Part shown: positions 8,786 through 16,257 of the stretch, piece by piece
How positions within the stretch are numbered: position 1 is the first letter of the stretch
Layout of the letters: the number at the start of each line of letters is the position of its first letter
From: JBFIHF01 sp964411125
GTDB taxonomy: Bacteria > Myxococcota_A > Bradymonadia > Bradymonadales > Bradymonadaceae
Direction of reading: 5' to 3'
DNA: 64,000 nt
NCBI GenBank assembly: GCA_964411125.1
Contig: CAYPJU010000027.1
Location: 1 to 64,000, forward strand
Translations under genes and position numbers: made by a program
The notes under the pieces: generated by a model
The model's database searches: none
What the model saw: only the letters and a program-made list of their open reading frames with translations
Told to the model about the DNA's origin: nothing

Positions 8786-8834
8786 GGGTGACCGTAGCCG
8801 GCTCCAGTCTGGGGCGCGCGCTGTTGGTTGATTG

Positions 8835-8954
8835 ATGTCGGGGCTCGGGGCGGCCGCCCCCCCTGGCGACGTCGAGTGCCGAAGCAATCTTCAGTGTCGG
8901 TGCGCGGCGGTCGAAGTCGACTGCGTCGCCAACGAGTGCGTGGTGGTGCAGTAG
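8835..8954 (+). pseudogene. Cys-rich protein C-terminal relic or small ORF
   Basis: A 39-codon open frame (ATG 8835 to TAG 8952) encodes a segment with cysteines spaced as in the C-terminus of Cys-rich exported proteins (ECRSN, QCRCA, DCVANEC). It has no signal peptide and no clear ribosome binding site. I read it as the tail of a lost gene; a genuine tiny protein is possible. Confidence 0.3.
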
Positions 8955-9034
8955 CAAAAAGAAAGGCACGCCAGGATGCCGTGCCACCGAACCAGGTGCA
9001 CGGCAGGATGCCGCTGCACGCGACGACAGCGAAG

Positions 9035-10348
9035 CTACGTCCCGGCTTGCCGCGACCAGCTTCGGTGCCTCGCCGCCAGTGTCGCGGTGCGTGTGAGCAT
9101 CAGGGTGACCACGCCCCACCACACGCCCTGCAGGCCCCAGCCCATCGGGATGGTGGCGAGCATGACGGTCGCGGCGCAACCGGCAGAAAAGAGCATGGCG
9201 AGGGCGAGGAATCGGAAGTCCTCGCGCCCCATGAAGATGCCGTCCCAGACGAAGACGAGGCCGTTCAGAGGCTGGAGAAGTGCGACGAACACGAACAGGT
9301 CGAGCACCATCCGAACCGTGGTGGGGTCGTCGGTGAAGAGCGCCGGAAGGAACGGGCGCAGCGCCAGGAAGGCGATGCCGAGGAAGACGCCGAAGACGAG
9401 GCCGAGGACGAGGAGGCGCCGGGCGACTTCGAGGGCGACCTGGCGCTCACCACGGCCGATGTGTTTGGAGACGAGCGCCTGCCCCGCGACCGCCAGCGCG
9501 TCGACAGCAAGGGCGAGGAACATCCATAGCTGGTTCGCGACCTGATGGGCGGCGACCTGGGTCACACCGATCCGCGCGGCGACCGCGGTCGCCAGCGTCA
9601 TGGTGCCGACCAGGGCGCCGGTGCGGAGGAGCAACGTCGCGCCGATGCCGAGGAACTCGGCGAGCGCGCCGACGCGGGGAAGACGGAGGACGACGCCCTT
9701 CTCTTCGCGCTGCGACACCAGCAGCAGGTAGAGAAAGATCGCGGCTCCCGTCCACTGGGCCACGACCGTGGCGGTCGCCGCGCCGGCGAGGCCCCAGCCG
9801 AACCCGAAGATCATCAGGGGATCGAGCACGAGGTTCACGAGGTTCATCACGATCACGATGCGCAGCGGGGTGCGCGTGTCCTGAAACCCGCGGAACGCAC
9901 CGCGCCCCGCCGTGATGAAGAGCACCGCCGGGCCGGCGAACGCGCGGATCCGGAGGTAGTCGAGCGCCGGTTGTCTCAGCTCGCCGGTCGCCCCCATGAG
10001 CTCGAGGATCGGATCGGCGAAGAGCTGCAGGACGCCGAGCGCGACGAGCCCCGCGACGAGCGCGAGCGTCAGCGCTTCGACGATGATCTGCCCCGCCCGC
10101 TCACGGTCGCCTGAACCGAGCGCTCGACTCACCCGTGGCGTCGTGCCGTAGGCGAGGAAATTGAAGATGATGAAGGTGAACGCGAACAGCGACGCGTTGA
10201 CCCCCAGCGCGGCGAGGGGGAGGGTTCCGAGCTGCCCGACGAAGGCCGTATCGACCAGGCTGACCAGCGGATCGACCGCCAGCCCTCCGAGCGCCGGAAC
10301 GGCGAGCTGGAAGATCGAGCGGTCATGTTCACTGCGGAGGAGGGACAC
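9035..10348 (-). CDS. MATE/DinF family efflux transporter
   Basis: A polytopic membrane protein of about 437 aa with ~12 hydrophobic segments in two pseudo-symmetric halves and the family's opening pattern (LAVPALGGLAVDPLVSLVDT, FVGQLGTLPLAALGV). MATE proteins export cationic drugs or metabolites using H+ or Na+ gradients; the substrate cannot be read from sequence. GTG 10348 was chosen because it opens just before the first membrane segment and leaves a 40-bp gap to the upstream gene; the open frame upstream overlaps that gene's end. No strong ribosome binding site is visible, so the start is uncertain. It probably forms an operon with the GST-like gene at 10389. Confidence 0.88.
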   Translation of the reverse strand: MSLLRSEHDRSIFQLAVPALGGLAVDPLVSLVDTAFVGQLGTLPLAALGVNASLFAFTFIIFNFLAYGTTPRVSRALGSGDRERAGQIIVEALTLALVAGLVALGVLQLFADPILELMGATGELRQPALDYLRIRAFAGPAVLFITAGRGAFRGFQDTRTPLRIVIVMNLVNLVLDPLMIFGFGWGLAGAATATVVAQWTGAAIFLYLLLVSQREEKGVVLRLPRVGALAEFLGIGATLLLRTGALVGTMTLATAVAARIGVTQVAAHQVANQLWMFLALAVDALAVAGQALVSKHIGRGERQVALEVARRLLVLGLVFGVFLGIAFLALRPFLPALFTDDPTTVRMVLDLFVFVALLQPLNGLVFVWDGIFMGREDFRFLALAMLFSAGCAATVMLATIPMGWGLQGVWWGVVTLMLTRTATLAARHRSWSRQAGT

Positions 10349-10388
10349 GCCGCACAGTCTGCGCAAAGTGTCGCGACTTGTCAGCCGC

Positions 10389-11309
10389 TCATGAGGCCGC
10401 GCGCTCAGCGGACGCAACTCGTCGCTGGATGCGAGGGTTATTGGCCGCGGCGAACGGGATCGTGCCGTAGCCCCGGGTGTAGGCATCCTCGGGCATGAGG
10501 GTCTCGGCGACCCCCGGCCAGGTGGCGGCGCGGTCGCGGTAGGCCCACAGGTGGGGGTGGGCTTCGGGGCCGACGAGGTCGCAGTAGAAGACGGCGCGGT
10601 ACGCGGCGAAGCGGAACAGGGTGGTGCAGAGGCGAACGTCGGCTTCGGTGACTCGGTCGCCGCATAGATACTCGCGGCCGTCGGCGAGTCGCTCCTCCAA
10701 CCAGTCGAGCGTGTCGAAGACGTCGTCGACCGCGGCGTCGTGGACGTCCTGTCGCTGTGCGAACCCGGCCCGGTAGACCCCGTTGTTCAGGCCCTCGTAG
10801 ATGCGCTCGTTCAGGGCGTCGATCTCTTCGGCCAGCGCTTCGGGACGCATCTCGATCGGGTTTCTGGCGAAGGGAGCCATCGGCCCGGCGAACATCCGGA
10901 TGATGTCCGCGGACTCGTTGTTCACGATGGTACCGGTTTCTCGGTCCCACAGAACGGGAACGGTGCAACGACCGGTGTAGTTCTCGGCTCCCGCGGCATA
11001 CACCTCGTGGAGTGCGCTCCGACCGAGCGGGTCCGGATGCTGCTGGTCGAAGACCCAGCCATCTTCGGTCGGAACGTGGGCGAGTTCGACGACCTCGATC
11101 GCATCGTGAAGCCCGAGCAGCGCACGCATCACCAGCGTGCGGTGCGCCCAGGGGCAGCCGCGAAATACGTACAGTAGATACCGGTCCGCCTCGGCGGGAA
11201 ACCGAGCACTTCCCACCTGGTCCCGCAACCGCGACACGTCTCGCGCGAAGTCGCCCGTCGTCCCGAGGGTGTCTTCCGTCTGCCATTCTCCATCGATCAT
11301 CACGCCCAT
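10389..11309 (-). CDS. glutathione S-transferase, glutathionyl-hydroquinone reductase type
   Basis: A 306-aa protein of the Xi-class/YqjG-ECM4 family. It carries the long N-terminal extension, RYLLYVFRGCPWAHRTLV with the catalytic CPWAHR cysteine (residue ~60), the Pro loop TVPVLWD, and a C-terminal helical domain (CGDRVTEADVRLCTTLFR). These enzymes reduce glutathionyl-hydroquinones with glutathione. The ATG at 11309 has a strong site (AAAGGAG) seven bases upstream; the frame is open beyond it but without family similarity. It is divergent from a LysR regulator across a 95-bp gap, the usual arrangement for a LysR-controlled target, and is followed by the MATE exporter, suggesting a quinone/electrophile detoxification unit. 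Confidence 0.9.
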   Translation of the reverse strand: MGVMIDGEWQTEDTLGTTGDFARDVSRLRDQVGSARFPAEADRYLLYVFRGCPWAHRTLVMRALLGLHDAIEVVELAHVPTEDGWVFDQQHPDPLGRSALHEVYAAGAENYTGRCTVPVLWDRETGTIVNNESADIIRMFAGPMAPFARNPIEMRPEALAEEIDALNERIYEGLNNGVYRAGFAQRQDVHDAAVDDVFDTLDWLEERLADGREYLCGDRVTEADVRLCTTLFRFAAYRAVFYCDLVGPEAHPHLWAYRDRAATWPGVAETLMPEDAYTRGYGTIPFAAANNPRIQRRVASAERAAS

Positions 11310-11404
11310 CGCTTTCTCCTTTGCCTGAGTTGGTCTGAGCGTGACAGAATTGCTTTTCGACATTAATAGTGACTTCAGCGACGCTTCATTGCATTTCCTC
11401 AACA
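11310..11404. promoter_or_regulatory. divergent GST / LysR promoter region
   Basis: This 95-bp AT-richer gap separates the GST-like gene from the LysR gene. LysR proteins usually bind such gaps and control both directions. TTGCTT and TTAATA (around 11349-11371) are candidate promoter elements for the plus strand; the spacing is approximate and the operator is not resolved. Confidence 0.4.
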
Positions 11405-12325
11405 ATGAACTTGAACGAAACCGCGGCGTTCGTTGCCGTCACGCGTCATCAGAGCTTCACGGCAGCGGAAGAGGCGACGGGGGTGTCGAAGTCGACGCTG
11501 AGCCGTCAGGTGAAGCGGCTGGAGGAGCGCCTGGGGGTTCAGCTCCTGCACCGGACGACCCGGACGCTGAGCCTGACGGAGGCGGGGCGGGCCTACTTCG
11601 AGCAGTGCGAAGCCCCGATCGACCGCATCGAGCGCGCCGAGTCCGCGCTCGAAGAGCTTTCCGCAAGACCTCGTGGCACGCTACGCGTGGCGACGCCCCC
11701 GCTCACGGAGCGCATTGCCACGGCGATGGAGTTCGAGCGGTTTCTGCAGCGCTTCGGCGACGTCGACCTCGAGCTTCACGAGAACCAGCGGCCGGTGGAC
11801 CTCGTGTCGGACGGCTTCGACGTGGCGCTGCGTGGCGGGCAACTTGACGATTCGAGCCTGGTCGGTCGACGCCTGATGCAGTCTCAGTTGTTCTTCGCGG
11901 CGTCCCCCGATTATCTCGCGGCGACGGGTCACCCCGGGACGCTCGACGACTTGGCCGAGCACGACGTCCTGATGTTCCGACCCGGACCGCACCAGATGTC
12001 GTTCCCTCTGGCGACCCCCGAGGGAGTGGTTCACTGGCGAGTGGAGCCGCGGGTATCGGTCAACAGCTTCGGTTTGCTGCGTGATCTGGCGGTTGCAGGG
12101 CGGGGGATTGCGTTCTGCGAGCTGGCGCAGACGCTGGACGAGCTCGAATCGGGCGCGCTCGTGCGGGTGCTCCCCGAGGTCCGAACGGCCGACACGGACG
12201 GCGGCTTCTGGGTCGTCCGCCCGGCGGGCCGGGTCGTGCCGCCGAAGGTCCGGGTCTTCGTCGACCACATCGTCGACGCGGTCGAACGCAACCTTCTCCC
12301 TCGGTTGGAGCGACTCCTCCTCTGA
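11405..12325 (+). CDS. LysR family transcriptional regulator
   Basis: A 306-aa regulator with an N-terminal winged helix-turn-helix (FVAVTRHQSFTAAEEATGV, then KSTLSRQVKRLEERLGVQLL, residues ~5-60) and a C-terminal periplasmic-binding-like effector domain (GTLRVATPPL to the end). ATG 11405 fits the family start; a few upstream codons in frame are probably not translated. It most resembles the CrgA/DsdC-like cluster whose members control neighbouring redox or efflux genes. Because it is divergent from the GST-like/MATE operon, that operon is the most likely target. The effector is unknown. Confidence 0.92.
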   Translation: MNLNETAAFVAVTRHQSFTAAEEATGVSKSTLSRQVKRLEERLGVQLLHRTTRTLSLTEAGRAYFEQCEAPIDRIERAESALEELSARPRGTLRVATPPLTERIATAMEFERFLQRFGDVDLELHENQRPVDLVSDGFDVALRGGQLDDSSLVGRRLMQSQLFFAASPDYLAATGHPGTLDDLAEHDVLMFRPGPHQMSFPLATPEGVVHWRVEPRVSVNSFGLLRDLAVAGRGIAFCELAQTLDELESGALVRVLPEVRTADTDGGFWVVRPAGRVVPPKVRVFVDHIVDAVERNLLPRLERLLL

Positions 12326-12374
12326 GCTGCCGTTCGATCTGCGATGGCCCGGCGCCCAGACGACGGGCGTCGAG

Positions 12375-12614
12375 TCACCGGTCGCCCGACTCTTCTTCCT
12401 TCTTCTTTTTCTTGTTCAGCCGGTTGGCGTGTGCCTCGGCCGATTCTTTGGTGTCGTGGTAGGTGCCGCCGTCACGCTTCATCTGCACCTTGCCGTCACG
12501 CTCGACGTAGTAGACGCCATCTCGCTCGACGACCTCGTAGGGACCGTCGGCGAAGGCTGTGTTGGCGCCGAGAAGGCAGAGGGAAAACACGAGACTCGAG
12601 ATGAGCTTCTTCAT
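12375..12614 (-). CDS. small exported basic protein
   Basis: A 79-aa protein with a clear signal peptide (MKKLISSLVFSLCLLGANTA, cleavage after AFA). The mature ~55 residues contain a strand-rich core (YEVVERDGVYYVERDGKVQM) and a Lys/Glu-rich tail. The ATG at 12614 follows AAAGGAG at good spacing; the longer frame upstream lacks a site. It converges on the LysR gene with a 49-bp gap. Function unknown; the composition suggests a small periplasmic protein. Confidence 0.7.
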   Translation of the reverse strand: MKKLISSLVFSLCLLGANTAFADGPYEVVERDGVYYVERDGKVQMKRDGGTYHDTKESAEAHANRLNKKKKKEEESGDR

Positions 12615-12914
12615 GGTCGACTCCTTTGGTGGAAAGGCGAAGAATAACAAGCCTGTGGGGAGGTCGCCAGATGTATTGCGCGACGGTCACTGGGGGACGC
12701 GGGCCGCGGGGAGAACGACAACGAGGACGAGAACCGCTGCTCGTTCTCGTTCTCGTTCTCGTTCTCGATCTCGATCTCGTTGCTCGATCTCGTTCTCGTT
12801 CTCGATTCTCGTTCTGGTTCTCGATCTCGTTGCTCGGTTTCGATCTCGATCTCGTTCTCGTTGGTCGATCTCGTTGCTCGATACGGGGACGGGGACCGAG
12901 TCTCTGCCGCGGCG
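12615..12914. other. intergenic region dominated by a hexamer tract
   Basis: The 300-bp gap contains the promoter-proximal region of the small exported protein and the CTCGTT-type repeat tract at 12711-12892. Open frames across the tract encode only Arg-Ser or Leu-Val runs and are not genes. Confidence 0.6.
12711..12892. repeat. CTCGTT/CTCGAT hexamer low-complexity tract
   Basis: From 12739 to about 12892 the sequence is a degenerate array of CTCGTT and CTCGAT hexamers with occasional single-base slips (TTG, TGG). A complementary purine-rich stretch at 12711-12734 (GAGAACGACAACGAGGACGA) could fold back onto the first units to make a long hairpin. The units have no spacers, so it is not a CRISPR array. 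It ends just before the stop codon of the ArsR-type gene. Confidence 0.75.
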
Positions 12915-14000
12915 CTATTCGCGGATGACGCCGAGGAAACTCTCGAGCTCTCGGAGCAGGCGGCGGATCGCGACCGGGTCGATGCTGTGGAAGAGGCGCC
13001 GTCCCACCCTGCGGCTCTTGATCAAGCCGGCTTCGCGCAGCAGTTTCGCGTGAACGCTGACGGTGGGATGTGAGACGCCGAGGTAGTCGGCGATCTCGGA
13101 GTTGTCGACCTCGAGCTGCCGGACGATGCGGAGCATCGTGAGTCGCGTCGGATCGCTGAGGACCTTCAATCGCTCCGAGATGCTCTCGGCCTGCTCCCGG
13201 AACGCGTCGAACGCCACCCCGGGCGACGCGAAGCTGACGAGCAGACCGCGCGGCAGAAGGCCGACCATGTCCCACAGACCGAAGGGTTCGACCCAGAAGA
13301 TCAGGTCGAAGTCCCCCGACAGCGCGACGTTCCGAAGCAGGCTCAGCCGTGACAGCGGATTCTCGTCGGCGAGCCAGTCGATGTCGGGGACCCCCTCGCC
13401 GTCGGCCCCTCCGAGGGCCGCGGTCGCGCGCTGCATCTCCGATTCCATGAACCCTTCGCGCTCGCGTCGCCACGGCTGGTAGGTCTCGTAGTAGAACCTG
13501 TCGAGCCAGTGCCAGAACTGACCTTGCATCGGTCCACCCGCGACGATGCTCAGCGCCACCTCGCACTCGCGCGCGTGCAGTCGTTCTGCTTCACCGTCGG
13601 GCGCAAACCTCATGCGTGTGCCCCGACGGAGGGCGGCGACGTACCGCTGAAGCGCCTCGGTCGGACTCTCCCAGTCCGCCTCCACGCCGAGATCGTCCGC
13701 CTGGGCCCGCACGGCCTCCTCGACGTCGTCTGCCGAGACCTCGCGCAGGCGGAGGCTCAGCTTGCTGTAGTCCTCTTCCCCCGTCAGCCCCAGCGGGGTC
13801 GCGAGGCGCGACAGCACGCTGAAGAACTCGCCGGCGAGCCCTTCGAAGAGGTCGTGCCCCTGGGCGTACTGGTCGGGCGGCATCCCCTCGACCGCGGTGG
13901 AGTACGACGGAACGACGGCGCGGAACGGCTCACAGAAAGCGAGGCTCAGCGCTGCATCGAGTTCGTCCGCGACCGCGCGAGAGATCGTCCATTTCGCCAT
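12915..14000 (-). CDS. ArsR-family regulator with long N-terminal domain
   Basis: A 361-aa protein whose last ~90 residues form an ArsR-type winged helix: LKVLSDPTRLTMLRIVRQL, then SEIADYLGVSHPTVSVHAKL and LIKSRRVGRRLFHSI. The first ~250 residues are mostly helical with few cysteines and resemble the effector region of large ArsR-like regulators; no classic metal-binding Cys box (ELCVCDL) is present, so a metal sensor is unlikely. ATG 14000 is the only good start. It is divergent from the lipoprotein at 14194 across 193 bp, and may control that gene and itself. Confidence 0.82.
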   Translation of the reverse strand: MAKWTISRAVADELDAALSLAFCEPFRAVVPSYSTAVEGMPPDQYAQGHDLFEGLAGEFFSVLSRLATPLGLTGEEDYSKLSLRLREVSADDVEEAVRAQADDLGVEADWESPTEALQRYVAALRRGTRMRFAPDGEAERLHARECEVALSIVAGGPMQGQFWHWLDRFYYETYQPWRREREGFMESEMQRATAALGGADGEGVPDIDWLADENPLSRLSLLRNVALSGDFDLIFWVEPFGLWDMVGLLPRGLLVSFASPGVAFDAFREQAESISERLKVLSDPTRLTMLRIVRQLEVDNSEIADYLGVSHPTVSVHAKLLREAGLIKSRRVGRRLFHSIDPVAIRRLLRELESFLGVIRE

Positions 14001-14193
14001 ACCGGACCTTCACTTAACTGCCTGGCTAACTATTCGGTGATACGAGATCATTCCCGGGAAGACAAGGGTGTTCCCGATCGTTCCTAATCGCCGTGAAACA
14101 CTTGCATCTCGTTCGTTAGTTGTTTATCTAATTGTTAGTCGGATGACAAATCGAACCGCGATTGGTTCGACCGATCGAACATTCGGAGGAGTC
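14001..14193. promoter_or_regulatory. divergent promoter region with AGTTAG/AGTTAA elements
   Basis: This AT-rich 193-bp gap contains spaced copies of a TAGTTA-like element near the regulator gene (around 14014-14033, read on the minus strand as ATAGTTAG and CAGTTAAG) and another cluster near 14115-14141 (GTTAGTTGTTTATC, AATTGTTAG). Paired short elements of this type are plausible ArsR operators; this is inference. Confidence 0.35.
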
Positions 14194-15396
14194 ATGAAGA
14201 AGTACGCTCTCACCCCATTCACCCTGCTGGCCGTCGCCAGTTTCGTCGCGTGCGGCTCGCCCACGGACGACGAACCCACCCCCACCCCCTCGTCGCTCGT
14301 CTCCACCCTCGACGAACCGGCCGGAGACAACTGTGTCTTCGGAGGCCTTGCCGTGGTGTCCGGCGTCGACACCAACGGAGACGGTGAGCTCGGCGAGGCC
14401 GAAGTGACCACGGTCAGTTACGTGTGCAACGGCGCCAAGGGTAACGATGGCGGCGACGGAGACGCCGGCGAAAACGGAGCACCGAGCCTGGTGGAGACCG
14501 AAGACGCCACCACGTGCGACGCGGAAAGAGGGGGTGTGGTGGTCAAGGTGGGGACCGACACCAACCTCGACGGTGTTCTGCAGGAGGGAGAGGTCACGAG
14601 CTCGCGCACGGTCTGCAACGGAACGGACGCGTCGATCGGCCCCGTCCTGATCGGTCGCGCGACGATCGAAGCGGGAACGGTGTGTGGGGGCGGCGGGACT
14701 GCCCTGCAGGTCGGTCACGATGCCGACGCGGACGGGGTTCTCGATCTCGAAGAGGTCGAGTCCGAGATCGTCGAGTGCGGGCCCTGCCCGATCGACTTCG
14801 CGACCGACCCGCAGGATGCCACCCAGTGTGTGGCGGTTCGCACGGTGCTGGTCGAAGGCTACTTCGACGACGTCATCGACCCCGACGGACTGAACCCGGG
14901 CGTAGCGGTCGGGGAGCGCTTCGTCGCGCGTGTCCAGTACGTCGAACCGGCGAGCCCGACGGATACGAACCCCGACGGCTCGGTGGGCACCTACCAGTTC
15001 ACGGACGCTCCGACGAGTTTCACCGTGGAGCTCGTCGGCGCCAAGATCGAGTCGGCAGCGGCGGCGGACGTGACGTTCGACTTCCGGAACGACTTCGGCT
15101 TCGTGCATCAGGACGAGTACGTCATCACGAGTAACGCGAACAAGCCGTTCTATGGCGTGGGAGTCCAGGCAATCGCGATCGCGATGTACGACCACGAAGG
15201 GACGGCGTTCAGCTCGGACGGCTTCCGTGGGCCGCTCACCCTCGCCAATGCCGAGCAGGCGTACCTGACGATCAACTTCGGTGACACCACCCCGCCCGAC
15301 AACTCGATGAACCCGGGCCCCGGACCGGGACCGATCGGCGGTGGCGGACCGATGGCGACGGCGATTGGTACGATCACGAACGTCGATTATCGCTGA
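14194..15396 (+). CDS. lipoprotein with DUF7151-like repeats
   Basis: A 400-aa lipoprotein. ATG 14194 follows CGGAGGAG and opens a signal peptide with lipobox ASFVAC (Cys ~22). Three tandem modules (residues ~45-90, 105-150 and 155-195) share the pattern C..GG..V..GxDxNxDGxLxxxEV...xxVCNG, typical of DUF7151-type Ca-binding-like repeats; a short Gly-Asn-Asp collagen-like linker (GNDGGDGDAGENG) separates the first two. A beta-rich domain follows and the tail is Pro/Gly-rich (MNPGPGPGPIGGGGP). Expected location is the outer membrane surface. It is divergent from the ArsR-like regulator. Confidence 0.82.
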   Translation: MKKYALTPFTLLAVASFVACGSPTDDEPTPTPSSLVSTLDEPAGDNCVFGGLAVVSGVDTNGDGELGEAEVTTVSYVCNGAKGNDGGDGDAGENGAPSLVETEDATTCDAERGGVVVKVGTDTNLDGVLQEGEVTSSRTVCNGTDASIGPVLIGRATIEAGTVCGGGGTALQVGHDADADGVLDLEEVESEIVECGPCPIDFATDPQDATQCVAVRTVLVEGYFDDVIDPDGLNPGVAVGERFVARVQYVEPASPTDTNPDGSVGTYQFTDAPTSFTVELVGAKIESAAAADVTFDFRNDFGFVHQDEYVITSNANKPFYGVGVQAIAIAMYDHEGTAFSSDGFRGPLTLANAEQAYLTINFGDTTPPDNSMNPGPGPGPIGGGGPMATAIGTITNVDYR

Positions 15397-15449
15397 CCTG
15401 GTTCGGGGTGGGAGGGTGCGCCCGGAAGAGGTCGTCGCTTTGCCCGAAC

Positions 15450-15474
15450 ACCGTGGGGCATTGCTCCCCACCCC
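15450..15474 (+). terminator. hairpin after the lipoprotein gene
   Basis: GTGGGG (15453-15458) pairs with CCCCAC (15466-15471) around a seven-base loop, about 55 bp past the stop and before the convergent gene at 15507. No T run follows, so confidence is low. Confidence 0.35.
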
Positions 15475-15506
15475 ACCGAGGATTGCATCTCGGAACCGCG
15501 GATTCC

Positions 15507-16253
15507 TCAGCGTCGCGCTTCCCGCGCGAGGCGGACCATGATCTCGTGAATCTCGTCGGCCGTGGTGCGAGGTTCCGCGAACCCGATTCGAACCTCCGTC
15601 GAGCGTTCGTCGTTCTCGACCCGCAGATCGAAACCGTGCTGGTCCAGCCTCACCATCGTGGCCCGTTCCGCCCAATCCGCATCCGTGAACGCGTGGGTGT
15701 AGTCGAGGAGGTTGTGGGCGTGGTCGTCGTTCATGTGTTCGATGACGCCGTGCGCGATCTCGGCGAGCGGGTCCACACTGCTGGCACGCCACGACTCCCG
15801 GTCTACCCAGCTCATCCTCCCGAATCCCCCGATGTAGCGGACCGCTTCGACAGCGATTCGGTAGAACGCGAAGTCGCCGAAGTCGACCCACTTGCTCGAA
15901 GACGGATGCTTCTGCAGGTAGAGTTCCCGCACCGCGTCCTTCTTTTGCAACCTCTCCACCCTCCCCTTGTACGTCGCGCGCCCGAGCGCCAGTACTTCGC
16001 CGTGGACGTCGTGTTCGTTCACGACGACCGAGACTCGATCGTCGGCGGTGAGGTTTCGGGTATGTTCGGCCAGATCGCTCAAGAGCAGGATGATCTCGCC
16101 GTCCGCGTCGGCGGCGAGCTCGACGACGGACGCATACGGGTAGCCGTCGGTGGCGGCGATGGTTGCGAGGATCCCTCTCGTGGCCGTTTCGAGCAGTGTT
16201 CGCGCGGCATCGGCCTGCGAGGGACGAATCGGCTCTCTTGCAGCATAAGACAT
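15507..16253 (-). CDS. HugZ/PPOX-like flavin or heme-binding protein
   Basis: A 248-aa protein with a pyridoxamine-phosphate-oxidase-like split barrel in the N-terminal two thirds (RGILATIAATDGYPYASVVE, LLLSDLAEHTRNL, RVSVVV) and a DUF2470-type C-terminal domain containing HMNDDHAHNLLDY. This arrangement is that of HugZ/HutZ heme-utilisation proteins and of plant GluTR-binding-like proteins; reaction and ligand are not certain. The ATG at 16253 lies four bases after the stop of the upstream TPR gene, so the two are probably cotranscribed with the xanthine dehydrogenase genes. The open frame further upstream overlaps the TPR gene and is not used. Confidence 0.82.
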   Translation of the reverse strand: MSYAAREPIRPSQADAARTLLETATRGILATIAATDGYPYASVVELAADADGEIILLLSDLAEHTRNLTADDRVSVVVNEHDVHGEVLALGRATYKGRVERLQKKDAVRELYLQKHPSSSKWVDFGDFAFYRIAVEAVRYIGGFGRMSWVDRESWRASSVDPLAEIAHGVIEHMNDDHAHNLLDYTHAFTDADWAERATMVRLDQHGFDLRVENDERSTEVRIGFAEPRTTADEIHEIMVRLAREARR

Positions 16254-16257
16254 TGGG

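Noticed and set aside
12739..12892. CRISPR array
   Set aside because: Units are 6 bp without spacers and no cas genes are present.
14128..15891. A 587-codon minus-strand frame across the DUF7151-like gene and beyond
   Set aside because: Overlaps two supported genes and has no recognisable features.
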